A stretch of DNA of 46,013 nucleotides from Verrucomicrobiota bacterium (GCA_026397915.1 JAPLTX010000054.1:1-46013); one strand, 5' to 3'; shown: positions 34,559 through 45,950, numbered from the stretch's first letter. A program made the numbers and translations. The notes: a model not told the origin generated them from the letters alone.

Positions 34559-35269
34559 TCAAGGTTGTGCAGCAGCTAGGTCATTAGGCGCCCGCTCGGC
34601 GTTGGCCGAGTCGCAATACTTGCCGCCGACGATCGCCTGTAGCTTCGCCTTCTTCGCGGGCCACGCGCCTTGCGCACCGGCCGGAAGAAAATCCACGTGA
34701 CCGTCCATGTAAAGAACGTTGCCGCCTTCGTCACTGTGGTTGCCGCCAAAGCCCTGCTTCGCCCACCGTTGTGCGGACACCGAAGCGTCGGCGAGCTGGT
34801 CGCACGCCAGCGGCCATTCCTCCGTGCCCGGTCCGCCAAGTCCGAACGCATAGGCGTAGCAGTTCTCGCCCGCTTTCAACGTCTCGGCACGCGCGCCCGG
34901 CGACGGATCGGTGACACCGTCGGCGCGATAGCCGCGTGTGGCGGCGCTTCGACAAGTGAACACGACCTCGTTGTTGATCCATCGTGGGAACATCAGCGCA
35001 AAGTGCTTATTAGCGACGTCGCCCGCAGAACCCGTGAACGGATAGCGACCATCATTGTCTTGCGCATAGGCGCGTAGAGCCAGGCCAACCTGCCGTAAGT
35101 TGCTGCCGCACGCTGTGCGGTTCATCTTTTCCATTATTTTCGCGATCTGCGGCATCAACATGCCGGCCATAATGCTGATGATCGTTATCACCACTAGCAG
35201 TTCAACAAGCGTGAAGCCTCGGGTGCGTTGCCCGTGGCGCGTTGTGGGTTGAGTCGGGTTCAGTTTCAT
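34559..35269 (-). CDS. Type II secretion/pseudopilin-like protein with H-X-DG C-terminus
   Basis: 236 aa from ATG 35269, with AAAGGAG upstream. It has a prepilin leader of 18 residues ending TRG, then FTLVELLVVITIISIMAG: Glu at +5 of the mature protein and a long hydrophobic helix, so it should be cleaved by prepilin peptidase and anchored in the inner membrane. The C-terminal part contains GGNHSDEGGNVLYMDGHVDFLP, the H-x-DG pattern of the DUF1559-like pseudopilin family expanded in Planctomycetota and Verrucomicrobiota. No secretion machinery gene is next to it. It follows the histidine kinase gene, and its upstream gap holds a TTTTAC direct repeat also found upstream of the response regulator. 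Confidence 0.9.
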   Translation of the reverse strand: MKLNPTQPTTRHGQRTRGFTLVELLVVITIISIMAGMLMPQIAKIMEKMNRTACGSNLRQVGLALRAYAQDNDGRYPFTGSAGDVANKHFALMFPRWINNEVVFTCRSAATRGYRADGVTDPSPGARAETLKAGENCYAYAFGLGGPGTEEWPLACDQLADASVSAQRWAKQGFGGNHSDEGGNVLYMDGHVDFLPAGAQGAWPAKKAKLQAIVGGKYCDSANAERAPNDLAAAQP

Positions 35270-35337
35270 CGTCAGCTCCTTTCCGGTGGTTGTTGTTTCA
35301 CCGCGACTCAACTTACCGGCAACGCGACGGCGGGAAA

Positions 35338-35354
35338 GTAAAAGGGCTGTAAAA
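35338..35354 (-). promoter_or_regulatory. Candidate response-regulator binding site upstream of the pseudopilin gene
   Basis: On the coding strand this reads TTTTAC-AGCCC-TTTTAC, two direct repeats with an 11-bp period, as OmpR/PhoB-family regulators prefer. It continues TT-N-CCC, as does the site at 37842. It ends 68 bp before ATG 35269, with TAAGTT, a possible -10, 22 bp downstream. Alignment with the other site over 23 bp shows 19 identities. Confidence 0.55.
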
Positions 35355-35415
35355 GCTCGGCTACCGCCGATGAGGCGTGCGTTGCGTGCACCAACGCCGG
35401 CAGAGGATGACGGCG

Positions 35416-37128
35416 CTACTTGATGGGAAACTTTACCGTAAACACCGCGCCGCCGCCCGGCGCGTCGTCACAGCCAACCTTCGCGTCGTGAGCACGAGCC
35501 AGCGCCTGCACCAGCGCCAGTCCAAGACCAAGACCCACCGGTGAGTCCGCGTCGCCGCCGCGGGCGAACGGTCGGAAGAGCCGGCGGCGGATGGCCGCGG
35601 ACACTCCCGGACCATGATCGGAGACGGCAAGCACCACCGTATTGCCGTCGCGGGCGAGTGTCACGCGGACGGCGCGGTTGGCCGATGTGCGCGAGTATTT
35701 TTCCGCGTTGTCGAGAAGGTTCTCGAGGATTTCGGCAACAGCATCGCGGTCGAAGCGCACTGGCGACAGATCGTCGGCAAGGGCGGTCTCCACTCGCGCG
35801 CCGGCCGCCTCCAGCGCAGCCTGCTGGCGGACGATACACTCGCGCACAACTGTAGCGAGGTCGCCCGGCTCCGGCCGCACTCGCAACGTGCCCCGCTCCA
35901 GCCGGGTGAAACCGAGCACGTTGGCCACGACACGGCCAAGCCGCTCGACCTCGCCGGCGATGCGGCGCGCATAATCCTTCGAACGCGTCGGATCACCGAG
36001 ACCCTCGGCGAGCATCTCCGCATACATCCGCAGCCCCGTTAACGGCGTGCGCAACTCGTGCGCAGCCGCTGCTGCGAAATGCGACCGTTGCCGCGCCAGC
36101 CGGTCCGTCCACCATACCAGCGCCACAACGCACAGCCCGACGGCGGCTGCCCCTATCACGCCCTTGGTGAAGGACTCTATGAAACTCTCTTGTGCCTCGC
36201 GCCCGGTGTTGCGAGCCACCGCCATCGCGTGACCGGCAAACACCGACACATGCCAGACCGTTGGCGCGATGGGCACCGCCGCCTCGGTGGCACCCGACGG
36301 CGGTCCAGGCAAAAATTGTGTGGGAAACTTGGCGCCTCGCAGCAACTCAGTGATCGCGTCTTCGTCTATCACAAACCCCTGCGCCAACATCCCGTCGCGC
36401 GCCTGCACCTCGCGTAACGCCACGAGCATATCGGTTCCGCCAATTACGACCGTGTGCCAATGGAACGGCCCGACGCGAACCCGAACCTCGCCTACCTTCG
36501 TTGTTGCGGGCCGCTCGTCGGGCTTCCCGTTCTTGATGGACGCGTAAAGCCGGCTCGCGCGGAGATTCTGCTCATACGCCGCGGCACTCATGACTTCCAT
36601 TCTCGTCTCATCCGTCCCGGCGGCGGACGTTGACGGCTGCGCCGAGCGAAGTTTCTCCAAACACGCTGCCGCAACAGGCTGTAGCTCAAGCTGAAGTGCG
36701 CGCCCGGCGTGTTCAACCTCGGCACTGGCTGTGTCCAGCAGTTCGTCGTTCAACGTCGGCAGCGTCAGCCGCCCGGCCGCGTCTATCTGGAAATGCGCGC
36801 GCACCAGCGGATCTGCCGGCCCCTGTGCCAGCGGCGACGGAATCACGGCAGCGCCTTCGTAAGCGCCTTTCGGGTCGTGGTAGAGGTTTTGATAATGGTA
36901 GAAGGGCCGGCGCGATTCGGCTTCGCGCAACGTTTCAAGTCGCGAGCCAAGCCTGTCGGCGAGACGCTCGGCCAGCACCTCGGCGGACCGGCGCGGCGCT
37001 TCTTCAAGTCGCGTCGCCTCCGTCGCCACCTCGCGCGAACCGACGATGAACCACGACACGCTCGGCACCGCCAACGCGACAGCGGTCAACACAAACGCGA
37101 GTGCGGTTTTGTTCACGCCGATCTTCAT
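35416..37128 (-). CDS. Sensor histidine kinase
   Basis: 570 aa from ATG 37128, which overlaps the response-regulator stop by 4 bp; four extra upstream codons are not used. TM1 is at about residues 8-28 and TM2 at about 323-341, enclosing a ~290-residue extracytoplasmic sensor region without a recognised domain. It is followed by the HisKA box HELRTPLTGL with phospho-acceptor His357, the N-box LLDNAEKYSR, DHGPGVSAAIRRRLF and the G-box GLGLGLALV. No separate HAMP domain is apparent. It would phosphorylate the partner regulator encoded just before it. The signal is unknown; the pseudopilin gene follows 146 bp downstream. Confidence 0.93.
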   Translation of the reverse strand: MKIGVNKTALAFVLTAVALAVPSVSWFIVGSREVATEATRLEEAPRRSAEVLAERLADRLGSRLETLREAESRRPFYHYQNLYHDPKGAYEGAAVIPSPLAQGPADPLVRAHFQIDAAGRLTLPTLNDELLDTASAEVEHAGRALQLELQPVAAACLEKLRSAQPSTSAAGTDETRMEVMSAAAYEQNLRASRLYASIKNGKPDERPATTKVGEVRVRVGPFHWHTVVIGGTDMLVALREVQARDGMLAQGFVIDEDAITELLRGAKFPTQFLPGPPSGATEAAVPIAPTVWHVSVFAGHAMAVARNTGREAQESFIESFTKGVIGAAAVGLCVVALVWWTDRLARQRSHFAAAAAHELRTPLTGLRMYAEMLAEGLGDPTRSKDYARRIAGEVERLGRVVANVLGFTRLERGTLRVRPEPGDLATVVRECIVRQQAALEAAGARVETALADDLSPVRFDRDAVAEILENLLDNAEKYSRTSANRAVRVTLARDGNTVVLAVSDHGPGVSAAIRRRLFRPFARGGDADSPVGLGLGLALVQALARAHDAKVGCDDAPGGGAVFTVKFPIK

Positions 37129-37805
37129 TGTCTGCCCCACGCGTAGCCAACGCCTTTGACCGAGACAACGATTCTGGGATCAGCCGCGTCGCGCTCGATC
37201 TTCTGACGCAGGTTGGCCACCGTCATGTCCACCGTGCGCGTCTCCATGTCGGCGCGAGCGCCCCAGACCTGCTCCAGTAACTCTGCGCGCGAGACGGCGC
37301 GGGCGCGATGGCGATGCAGCCAGCGCAACAAGCCGACCTCACGCGGCGTTAGCGCGATGATCTGTTTGCCGCGCTGCGCCTCGCAGCGACCGAAGTCAAA
37401 GTGGCAGTCGTCCGCCTCGGTAACGTCCGGGCTGGTTGGTGCCGCCTTCGCGCGGCGGCCCAACGCCTCGACGCGCGCCAGCAGTTCCTTCGCGCCGAAA
37501 GGTTTGGTGACGTAATCATCGGCGCCGGTGCGCAACCCACGCACCTTGTCATCTTCCGAACCGCGTGCCGTCAGCATCAAGATCGGCAAACCCGGCCGCG
37601 CTTTGCGCAATCGCTGGCAGACCTCGATGCCGTCAAGCTTCGGCAACATCAGGTCGAGCAGCACCAGATCGAAACTGGTCTCCAATCCCCACTGCACCGC
37701 GCTGAGGCCGTCGGACACCGCCTCGACGCTATGCCCCGCGCCCAACAGCAACTCCACCAACCCGTCGCGCAACACCGGCTCGTCTTCGACGACCAGAATC
37801 TTCAT
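37125..37805 (-). CDS. Two-component response regulator, OmpR/PhoB family
   Basis: 226 aa from ATG 37805, which opens the receiver domain directly (MKILVVEDEPVLRDG); upstream in-frame codons to 37940 lack support. Receiver: acidic pair in EDE, phospho-acceptor Asp51 in VLLDLMLPKLDG, Lys101 in DDYVTKPFG. The C-terminal winged helix carries LTPREVGLLRWLHRHRARAVSRAELLEQVWG, RTVDMTVANLRQKIE and VVSVKGVGYAW. Overlaps the histidine kinase start (ATGA). It sits just behind a TTTTAC direct repeat (37842-37858), which suggests autoregulation. Confidence 0.95.
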   Translation of the reverse strand: MKILVVEDEPVLRDGLVELLLGAGHSVEAVSDGLSAVQWGLETSFDLVLLDLMLPKLDGIEVCQRLRKARPGLPILMLTARGSEDDKVRGLRTGADDYVTKPFGAKELLARVEALGRRAKAAPTSPDVTEADDCHFDFGRCEAQRGKQIIALTPREVGLLRWLHRHRARAVSRAELLEQVWGARADMETRTVDMTVANLRQKIERDAADPRIVVSVKGVGYAWGRQ

Positions 37806-37841
37806 GCGCCAAGTTATGAGACGGCACGGAAGCAAGGGCAA

Positions 37842-37858
37842 GTAAAAGGTGCGTAAAA
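37842..37858 (-). promoter_or_regulatory. Candidate response-regulator binding site upstream of its own gene
   Basis: Coding-strand sequence TTTTAC-GCACC-TTTTAC, period 11 bp, ending 36 bp before ATG 37805. A possible -10 (TCATAA) begins 22 bp after the repeat, so the transcript would have a very short leader. It matches the site at 35338 in both half sites and in the TT-N-CCC that follows. Confidence 0.55.
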
Positions 37859-37884
37859 CCGAAGCAAAAACGGCCGCCGCTGGT

Positions 37885-38265
37885 TCAATACGCCGCGATG
37901 GCTTCGATCTCGACCTGCGCGCCTTTGGGCAGCGCGGCAACCTGGACAGTGGAGCGGGCGGGCGGGTTGGCCGGAAAAGCCTTCGCGTAAACTTCGTTCA
38001 TCGCCGCAAAGTCGGCGAGGTTGGTCATAAATACGGTCGTCTTCACGACGTGTTCGGGGCCGATGCCCTGCGAGGCGAGCACAGCCTTGATGTTGTTCAG
38101 CACTCGCTCGGTCTGTTCCTTGATGCCGCCGGGCACGATCTGGCCCGTGGCGGGATCGAGCGGAATCTGGCCGGCGCAGAACAGAAGCTCTCCGGCGCGG
38201 ACAGCTTGTGAGTAGGGGCCGACGGCTTTCGGCGCTTTGTCGGTGACGACGATTTGGGGCTTCAT
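37885..38265 (-). CDS. RidA family reactive intermediate/imine deaminase
   Basis: 126 aa from ATG 38265; a nine-residue extension is not needed. Family features: KAPKAVGPYSQAVRAGELLFCAGQIPLDPATG, TERVLNNIKAVLASQG, and the conserved Arg in NPPARSTVQVAALPKGAQVEIEAIA. RidA hydrolyses 2-aminoacrylate and other enamine/imine intermediates from PLP enzymes, in the cytoplasm. It is divergent from larC, with 69 bp between starts. Its stop is 26 bp before the upstream edge of the operator-like site at 37842. Confidence 0.95.
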   Translation of the reverse strand: MKPQIVVTDKAPKAVGPYSQAVRAGELLFCAGQIPLDPATGQIVPGGIKEQTERVLNNIKAVLASQGIGPEHVVKTTVFMTNLADFAAMNEVYAKAFPANPPARSTVQVAALPKGAQVEIEAIAAY

Positions 38266-38334
38266 GGCCCGCCTTTCTAGCAGGCTCGCCAATTATGGAC
38301 AAGCTCCCATTCTGCGGGTAGGCTCCAAACGGTC

Positions 38335-39549
38335 ATGAAACTGCTTTATCTCGACTGCGTCGGCGGCATCAGCGGCGACATGCTTCTCGGCGCGCTGATT
38401 GATCTCGGACTCGATCTCAAGGCGCTTCGCCACGAGCTGGCAAAGCTCGGCCTCGACGAGTTTGAGGTGACGGCCCGGCGCGGCGAGCGACAGGCCATCA
38501 CCGGGACCAAGTTCGAGGTCGCCGTTCATGAACACGACCACCACCATCATCACCATGACGAGCACGAGCATCACGGCCGCAGCTTCAGTGACATCAAGCG
38601 ACTGATCGAATCCTCCAAGCTCGCTGCCGAGGTGAAACAACACGCAATCGGCGCGTTCCGGCGGCTGGCGACGGCCGAGGGAAAAATCCACGGCGTCGCG
38701 CCGGAGAAGGTTCACTTTCACGAGGTCGGCGCGGTGGACAGCATCGTGGATTTCGTCGGCGCGTGCATCGGGCTTCAGAAACTTGGTGTTGAGAAGGTCA
38801 TTGCCTCTGCGCCGCTGCGGACCGGTTTTGGTTTTGTGGATTGCGCGCACGGCCGGTTTCCTGTGCCGGGGCCGGCGACAGTGGAGCTGCTGAAAGGCGT
38901 GCCGACTTTCGCCGGCGATGAGGAGGCGGAACTGATCACGCCGACCGGCGCGGCGTTGCTGCGGGAGTTTGCGACGGAGTTTGGCCCGATGCCAGCGATG
39001 ACGGTGCAGGCGATTGGCTACGGCCTTGGCTCGCGCAACCTGCCGAAGTCTCCGAACGTATTGCGCGCGCTGCTAGGCGATGCCGAGGACGAAGAAGCGC
39101 GTGAGACGGACCGCGTGGCGATACTGGAAACCAACCTTGACGACATCAGCCCGCAGGTGCTCGGCGACGTGATGGACAAGGCCCTCGCCGCCGGCGCGCT
39201 CGACGTGTTTCACACGCCAATCCAAATGAAGAAGAACCGGCCGGGCGTGATGTTGAGCGTGCTGTGCGCGCCCGCCGACGCCGACCGGCTGTCGCGGTTG
39301 TTGTTGGAAAGCACGACGGCCTTCGGCGTGCGGCGCACCGACGCGCAACGGCTGAAGCTCGACCGCGAGATTGTGACGCTGAAGACCGTGTTCGGCCGCG
39401 TCGAGGTGAAGATTGGCCGGCTCGGCGGTCGTGTGGTGTCGGCGTCGCCGGAATTTGAGTCCTGCAAGCGAGCCGCGGCGAAAGTGAAAGTGCCGTTGCG
39501 CCGCGTGTTAACGGCTGCGCTGGCGGAAGCGGAGAAGTTGTATGATTGA
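38335..39549 (+). CDS. larC: LarC, nickel insertion protein of the nickel-pincer cofactor pathway
   Basis: 404 aa. It opens MKLLYLDCVGGISGDMLLGAL, as in LarC, and continues through HFHEVGAVDSIVDFVG, CAHGRFPVPGPATVELL, the second-domain VAILETNLDDISPQVLG and FHTPIQMKKNRPG. It is one uninterrupted frame, whereas in Lactobacillus plantarum LarC is made by programmed frameshifting of larC1/larC2. A His/Asp-rich loop (HEHDHHHHHHDEHEHH) in the N-terminal domain is expected to bind nickel. LarC inserts Ni into the pyridinium cofactor of lactate racemase-type enzymes. No larA, larB or larE is in this window, so these must lie elsewhere or LarC serves another LarA-like enzyme. It overlaps the next start by 8 bp. 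Confidence 0.95.
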   Translation: MKLLYLDCVGGISGDMLLGALIDLGLDLKALRHELAKLGLDEFEVTARRGERQAITGTKFEVAVHEHDHHHHHHDEHEHHGRSFSDIKRLIESSKLAAEVKQHAIGAFRRLATAEGKIHGVAPEKVHFHEVGAVDSIVDFVGACIGLQKLGVEKVIASAPLRTGFGFVDCAHGRFPVPGPATVELLKGVPTFAGDEEAELITPTGAALLREFATEFGPMPAMTVQAIGYGLGSRNLPKSPNVLRALLGDAEDEEARETDRVAILETNLDDISPQVLGDVMDKALAAGALDVFHTPIQMKKNRPGVMLSVLCAPADADRLSRLLLESTTAFGVRRTDAQRLKLDREIVTLKTVFGRVEVKIGRLGGRVVSASPEFESCKRAAAKVKVPLRRVLTAALAEAEKLYD

Positions 39550-39751
39550 GAAGGCTTTGCTCGACATTCTTGTCTGCCCGAAGTGCAAGACGGCGGTGAA
39601 GCTGGAAGGTGACCGGCTGGTTTGCCAGAACGCGGCGTGCGGACTGCGCTACCCGATCCGCAATGACATTCCCGTCATGCTGGTTGACGAAGCCGAGAAG
39701 CCCGGACAACCGCCTCACCTCGCAGCCGGCGGCGTCAGCCAGAGCGTGTAA
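39542..39751 (+). CDS. Trm112 family zinc-binding protein
   Basis: 69 aa, no signal peptide. Cysteine pattern CPKC at the start (LLDILVCPKCKTAV) and CQNAACGLRYPI later, then NDIPVMLVDEA, as in the UPF0434/YcaR/Trm112-like family of about 60 aa. In eukaryotes Trm112 activates methyltransferases; in bacteria the role is less settled. The start lies inside the end of larC, so translation is probably coupled. The last ~12 codons overlap the antisense end of the GT39 gene by 37 bp. Confidence 0.9.
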   Translation: MIEKALLDILVCPKCKTAVKLEGDRLVCQNAACGLRYPIRNDIPVMLVDEAEKPGQPPHLAAGGVSQSV

Positions 39752-41436
39752 CTGCGCGTGCGGATCAGTTCTGCAAACGGAACCGGGGCGGCTTTCAGGA
39801 ACAGATCGCGCCTGTCCGTCGGGATGACGCAGAACACCCGCCGCCCCTGCCGCACCCACTCCCAGATTTGATCCACGTTCTTCAACAGGCGGTCCGGCGG
39901 TGGATGCTGCATCCCCTCTGGTGACTCGCCGAGCCGCGGTTTCGAGATGAGCCGGCGCGAATAGAAACAAATGCCGTGGCCGCGGTCCTGAGTCATCGCA
40001 AACGCCACCATGTCGTCCGGCTTCGCGTGCGCGCGCAATGCCAGCCCGATTGTCCGGAAGCTGTAGTTGCTCTCCATCAGGTCTTCAAAGTTCGCCAGCG
40101 CACCCATCGCCGCGATCAGAAACACCGGCAGCGCGACGACTCCCAAGCCCAGCAACCGCATCGCGGAGCGTCGCGCCCAAAACACTGCCAGCAATAACAC
40201 CGCCACGCCCGCCCCGCCGGTGAGCTGCCAGACCCAGTGGTAGTCGGGCCGCGCCGGGCCGATCTTGCGGTAGAGCCAATACCACAAACATACCGGCACC
40301 AACGCTGTGAACAATACGCTGCTCCACGCTGCGACGCGACGCCATGCGCCCACCGCCGGCTGTTCTGTCGCTGTCAACATGTCCTCCCAAAACCGCGCCG
40401 CCAACAATCCCATCGGCACCATGACCGGCAGGATGTAGGTGGCCAGCTTCGTCCGGCCCATGCTAAAAAACACCAGGCACGCCACGACCCAGATCACCAG
40501 AAACACGCGTTGCGCGAGCGCCTGTGGCGACTGCGTTTCCTCGCGCCAACGCCAGCCCGCCGTTAGCGCGCATAGAGTCCACGGCAGCGCACCAACCAGC
40601 AGCAGCACGGCGTAATACCAAATCGGTTGCGGATGGCCTTGAGCGTCCTTGAAGTAATGGCCCGCCACCTGTTGGCCGAGGAAGAACCACCAGAGGTCAA
40701 ACCGGATGCACGCCTGCAAATACCAACCCAGTCCCAGCACCACGAACAACGGCAGTCCCCACAGCCAGCCAAGCTCCAGCAACCGCCGTGGCTGGCGCAG
40801 CACCAGCAGCGTCGCGATGATCACCAGCAGCGGCACTGCCACGCCGACCGGCCCTTTAGTCATCATTGCACCAGACAACGCGAGCCAGAAAAATACCAGT
40901 GGTCGTCGTCCGCTACCCTCAAACCAAAACCAAAACGCCGCCAGCGCCGAGGTCATGAAGAACACCAAGATCATGTCCGTCGTGATGAGCCGGCCGACGA
41001 TGAAGAACATCAGGCTCGTCGGCAAGATTACGCCCGCCAGCGCCGCCCAACGCTCGCCGCCCATCCGCCGCGCCAACGACATTGCCACCAGCACCGCGCC
41101 GAGTGCCGCCAGCGCCGCCGGCATTCGTGCGCCCCACTCGTTGAGGCCGAGCAGTTTCATCGTCACGCACGTGAGCCAGTTGGTGAGCGGCGGCTTGCTG
41201 TAGTAAGGTTCACCGTCGAGCGTCTCCTCCAGCCACGCGAGCGGGTCGGTCTGCAACCGTTCCAGCATCTCGCGCGCCTCCTCGGCATAGCGTCCCTCGT
41301 CCGGGTCATTCAGTCCGCGCGTGCCGAGACCGGCGAAAAGAACGATCATCGCATAAACAATAGCGAGCGCCAGCAGCAGCCGTGAATTCCGCGACGGCGC
41401 GGATTGATCGTCCGTTTTGTCAGTTGAGCTTTGCAT
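39715..41436 (-). CDS. Glycosyltransferase family 39-like integral membrane protein (ArnT/PMT type)
   Basis: 573 aa with about twelve hydrophobic segments. The first periplasmic loop carries GLNDPDEGRYAEEAREML, the acidic DPDE of ArnT/PMT-like GT-C transferases, and a second acidic loop has YYSKPPLTNWL. These enzymes move sugars from polyprenyl phosphate carriers to lipids or proteins on the outer side of the membrane. Start ATG 41436 follows a short cytoplasmic Ser/Thr/Asp-rich tail. It lies 28 bp behind valS on the same strand. The acceptor is unknown; lipid A-type or protein glycosylation are alternatives. Confidence 0.88.
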   Translation of the reverse strand: MQSSTDKTDDQSAPSRNSRLLLALAIVYAMIVLFAGLGTRGLNDPDEGRYAEEAREMLERLQTDPLAWLEETLDGEPYYSKPPLTNWLTCVTMKLLGLNEWGARMPAALAALGAVLVAMSLARRMGGERWAALAGVILPTSLMFFIVGRLITTDMILVFFMTSALAAFWFWFEGSGRRPLVFFWLALSGAMMTKGPVGVAVPLLVIIATLLVLRQPRRLLELGWLWGLPLFVVLGLGWYLQACIRFDLWWFFLGQQVAGHYFKDAQGHPQPIWYYAVLLLVGALPWTLCALTAGWRWREETQSPQALAQRVFLVIWVVACLVFFSMGRTKLATYILPVMVPMGLLAARFWEDMLTATEQPAVGAWRRVAAWSSVLFTALVPVCLWYWLYRKIGPARPDYHWVWQLTGGAGVAVLLLAVFWARRSAMRLLGLGVVALPVFLIAAMGALANFEDLMESNYSFRTIGLALRAHAKPDDMVAFAMTQDRGHGICFYSRRLISKPRLGESPEGMQHPPPDRLLKNVDQIWEWVRQGRRVFCVIPTDRRDLFLKAAPVPFAELIRTRSYTLWLTPPAAR

Positions 41437-41464
41437 GAACCGAGAACAACGCGGAGCTTGCCGC

Positions 41465-44302
<2,838 letters not shown>

Positions 44303-44312
44303 GGTAAACGTG

Positions 44313-44373
44313 AAACGTGAAACGTGAAACGTGAAGGAGGCACCTGCGTAATCACGTTTTACGTTTCACGTTT
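44313..44373. repeat. Inverted repeat built from AAACGTG units between cimA and valS
   Basis: Four tandem AAACGTG units run through 44306-44333. The 44313-44334 part is complementary, with one mismatch, to TCACGTTTTACG... at 44352-44373, giving a 22-bp stem with a 17-base loop. The distal arm touches the cimA stop codon and the proximal repeats end 3 bp from the valS start. It may attenuate or process the cimA-valS message. There is no T-run typical of a simple terminator. Confidence 0.75.
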
Positions 44374-45950
44374 CATTTCCTCTTCTCGTCCTTGAAGAGT
44401 TTGTATTCGACGCTGTCCACGAGCGCTTCCCAGCTCGCCTCGATGATATTGTCGTTGACGCCGACGGTGCCCCAGATCGTCTCGCCGTCGGTGGATTCGA
44501 TGATGACGCGTGTCTTGGCAGCGGTGCCGGTGCTGGAATCGAGGATGCGGACCTTGTAGTCCACGAGCCGCACTTTCTGGATAGCCGGGTAGAACTTCAC
44601 CAGCGCGGCACGCAACGCCGTGTCCAGCGCGTTGACCGGGCCGTCGCCTTCCGCGACCGTGTGCTCCACCTTGTCGCCGACGCGCACCTTGACGCTGGCC
44701 TCGCAGATTTGCCGGCCGTCCTCGGCGTGACGATCCATGATGATGCGATAGCCGAGCAACTGGAAGAATGGCTTGTGCCGCTTAAGCATCTTCTGCAACA
44801 GCAACTGGAATGACGCGTCGGCCGCCTCGAATTCGTAGCCGCGGTGCTCCAGTTCCTTGAGTTGCTTGAGAATGTCACGCAGTTCGGGCGTCTCCTTGCC
44901 TATGTCGAAACCAAGCTCCTGCGCCTTGAGCAACACATTACTGCGACCGCTGAGTTCGCTCACAAGCACACGGCGGTGGTTGCCGACCAACTCCGGTTCG
45001 ATGTGCTCATAACTGCGAGCCACCTTCTCGACAGCGTTGACGTGGATGCCGCCTTTGTGCGCGAACGCCGTCGCGCCAACGAACGGCTGGCGGATGTCAG
45101 GCCGAACGTTGGCCAGATCGTCCACGAACATGCTCAATTCGCGCAGGTGCTTCAGGTTCTCGCGCGGAATAGACGGGATGCCCATTTTCAAAACGAGGTT
45201 GGCCATCACCGAGTTGATGTTGCAGTTGCCGGCACGCTCACCGTAGCCGTTGATCGTTCCCTGAACCTGCGAGGCACCCTGCTCCACCGCCGCGAGCGCG
45301 TTGGCCACGGCGAGGCCACTGTCGTTGTGCGTGTGGATGCCGAGCGCCGCGCGAAGCTGCCGCTTCACCTCGGCGACTATGCGCGAAACTTCGCTGGGCA
45401 TCGTGCCGCCGTTGGTATCGCAAAGCACCAGCACGTCAACCCCGGCGTCCTGCGCGGCGCGCAACGTCGCCAGCGCATAGGCCGGGTCGTCCTTGTAGCC
45501 GTCGAAGAAATGCTCCGCGTCGTAGAAAACCTCTTTGCCACGTTCCTTGAAATAGCGGACGCTGTCGCCGATCATCGCGAGGTTCTCCTCCGGCGTCGTG
45601 CGGATGACCTCGCGCACGTGCAGCGACCAGGTCTTGCCGACCATCGTTACGACCGGCGTGTGCGCCTCAACAAGCGCCTGGATGTTCGTGTCGCGTGAGC
45701 AGATTTCCTTCGCGCGGCGCGTGCTGCCGAACGCCGCGATCTTCGCTTGCTTGAACTTTCGTTTGCGGGCCTCGGCGAAGAACTCCATGTCCTTCGGGTT
45801 CGAGCCGGGCCAGCCGCCCTCGATGTAGTGCACACCAAACGCGTCGAGCCGCTCGGCGATCCGTAGCTTGTCGGCGCTGGACAACGAGATGCCTTCGCCT
45901 TGCGTGCCGTCACGCAGCGTCGTGTCGTAGATGGCGACTTTCGGGTTCAT
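44373..45950 (-). CDS. cimA: (R)-citramalate synthase, CimA type
   Basis: 525 aa. HMGL-like catalytic domain opens IYDTTLRDGTQGEGISLSS, with EGGWPGSNPKD, the metal-binding GIHTHNDSGLAVAN and GTINGYGERAGNCN. The C-terminal third carries the regulatory LeuA_dimer-like domain (VRLVDYKVRILDSSTGTAAKTRVIIES). Length (525) fits CimA rather than short homocitrate synthases. It condenses pyruvate with acetyl-CoA to citramalate for threonine-independent isoleucine synthesis, in the cytoplasm. It overlaps the upstream gene stop by 4 bp (ATGA), which gives a shared operon with the probable aspartate kinase. Confidence 0.94.
   Translation of the reverse strand: MNPKVAIYDTTLRDGTQGEGISLSSADKLRIAERLDAFGVHYIEGGWPGSNPKDMEFFAEARKRKFKQAKIAAFGSTRRAKEICSRDTNIQALVEAHTPVVTMVGKTWSLHVREVIRTTPEENLAMIGDSVRYFKERGKEVFYDAEHFFDGYKDDPAYALATLRAAQDAGVDVLVLCDTNGGTMPSEVSRIVAEVKRQLRAALGIHTHNDSGLAVANALAAVEQGASQVQGTINGYGERAGNCNINSVMANLVLKMGIPSIPRENLKHLRELSMFVDDLANVRPDIRQPFVGATAFAHKGGIHVNAVEKVARSYEHIEPELVGNHRRVLVSELSGRSNVLLKAQELGFDIGKETPELRDILKQLKELEHRGYEFEAADASFQLLLQKMLKRHKPFFQLLGYRIIMDRHAEDGRQICEASVKVRVGDKVEHTVAEGDGPVNALDTALRAALVKFYPAIQKVRLVDYKVRILDSSTGTAAKTRVIIESTDGETIWGTVGVNDNIIEASWEALVDSVEYKLFKDEKRK

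Noticed and set aside
38530..38580. His-rich coding stretch as an unrelated low-complexity insertion
   Set aside because: A His/Asp-rich loop is normal in LarC and other nickel-handling proteins.
44306..44373. CRISPR-like array from the AAACGTG units
   Set aside because: Units are 7 bp with no spacers; the arrangement is a tandem/inverted repeat.
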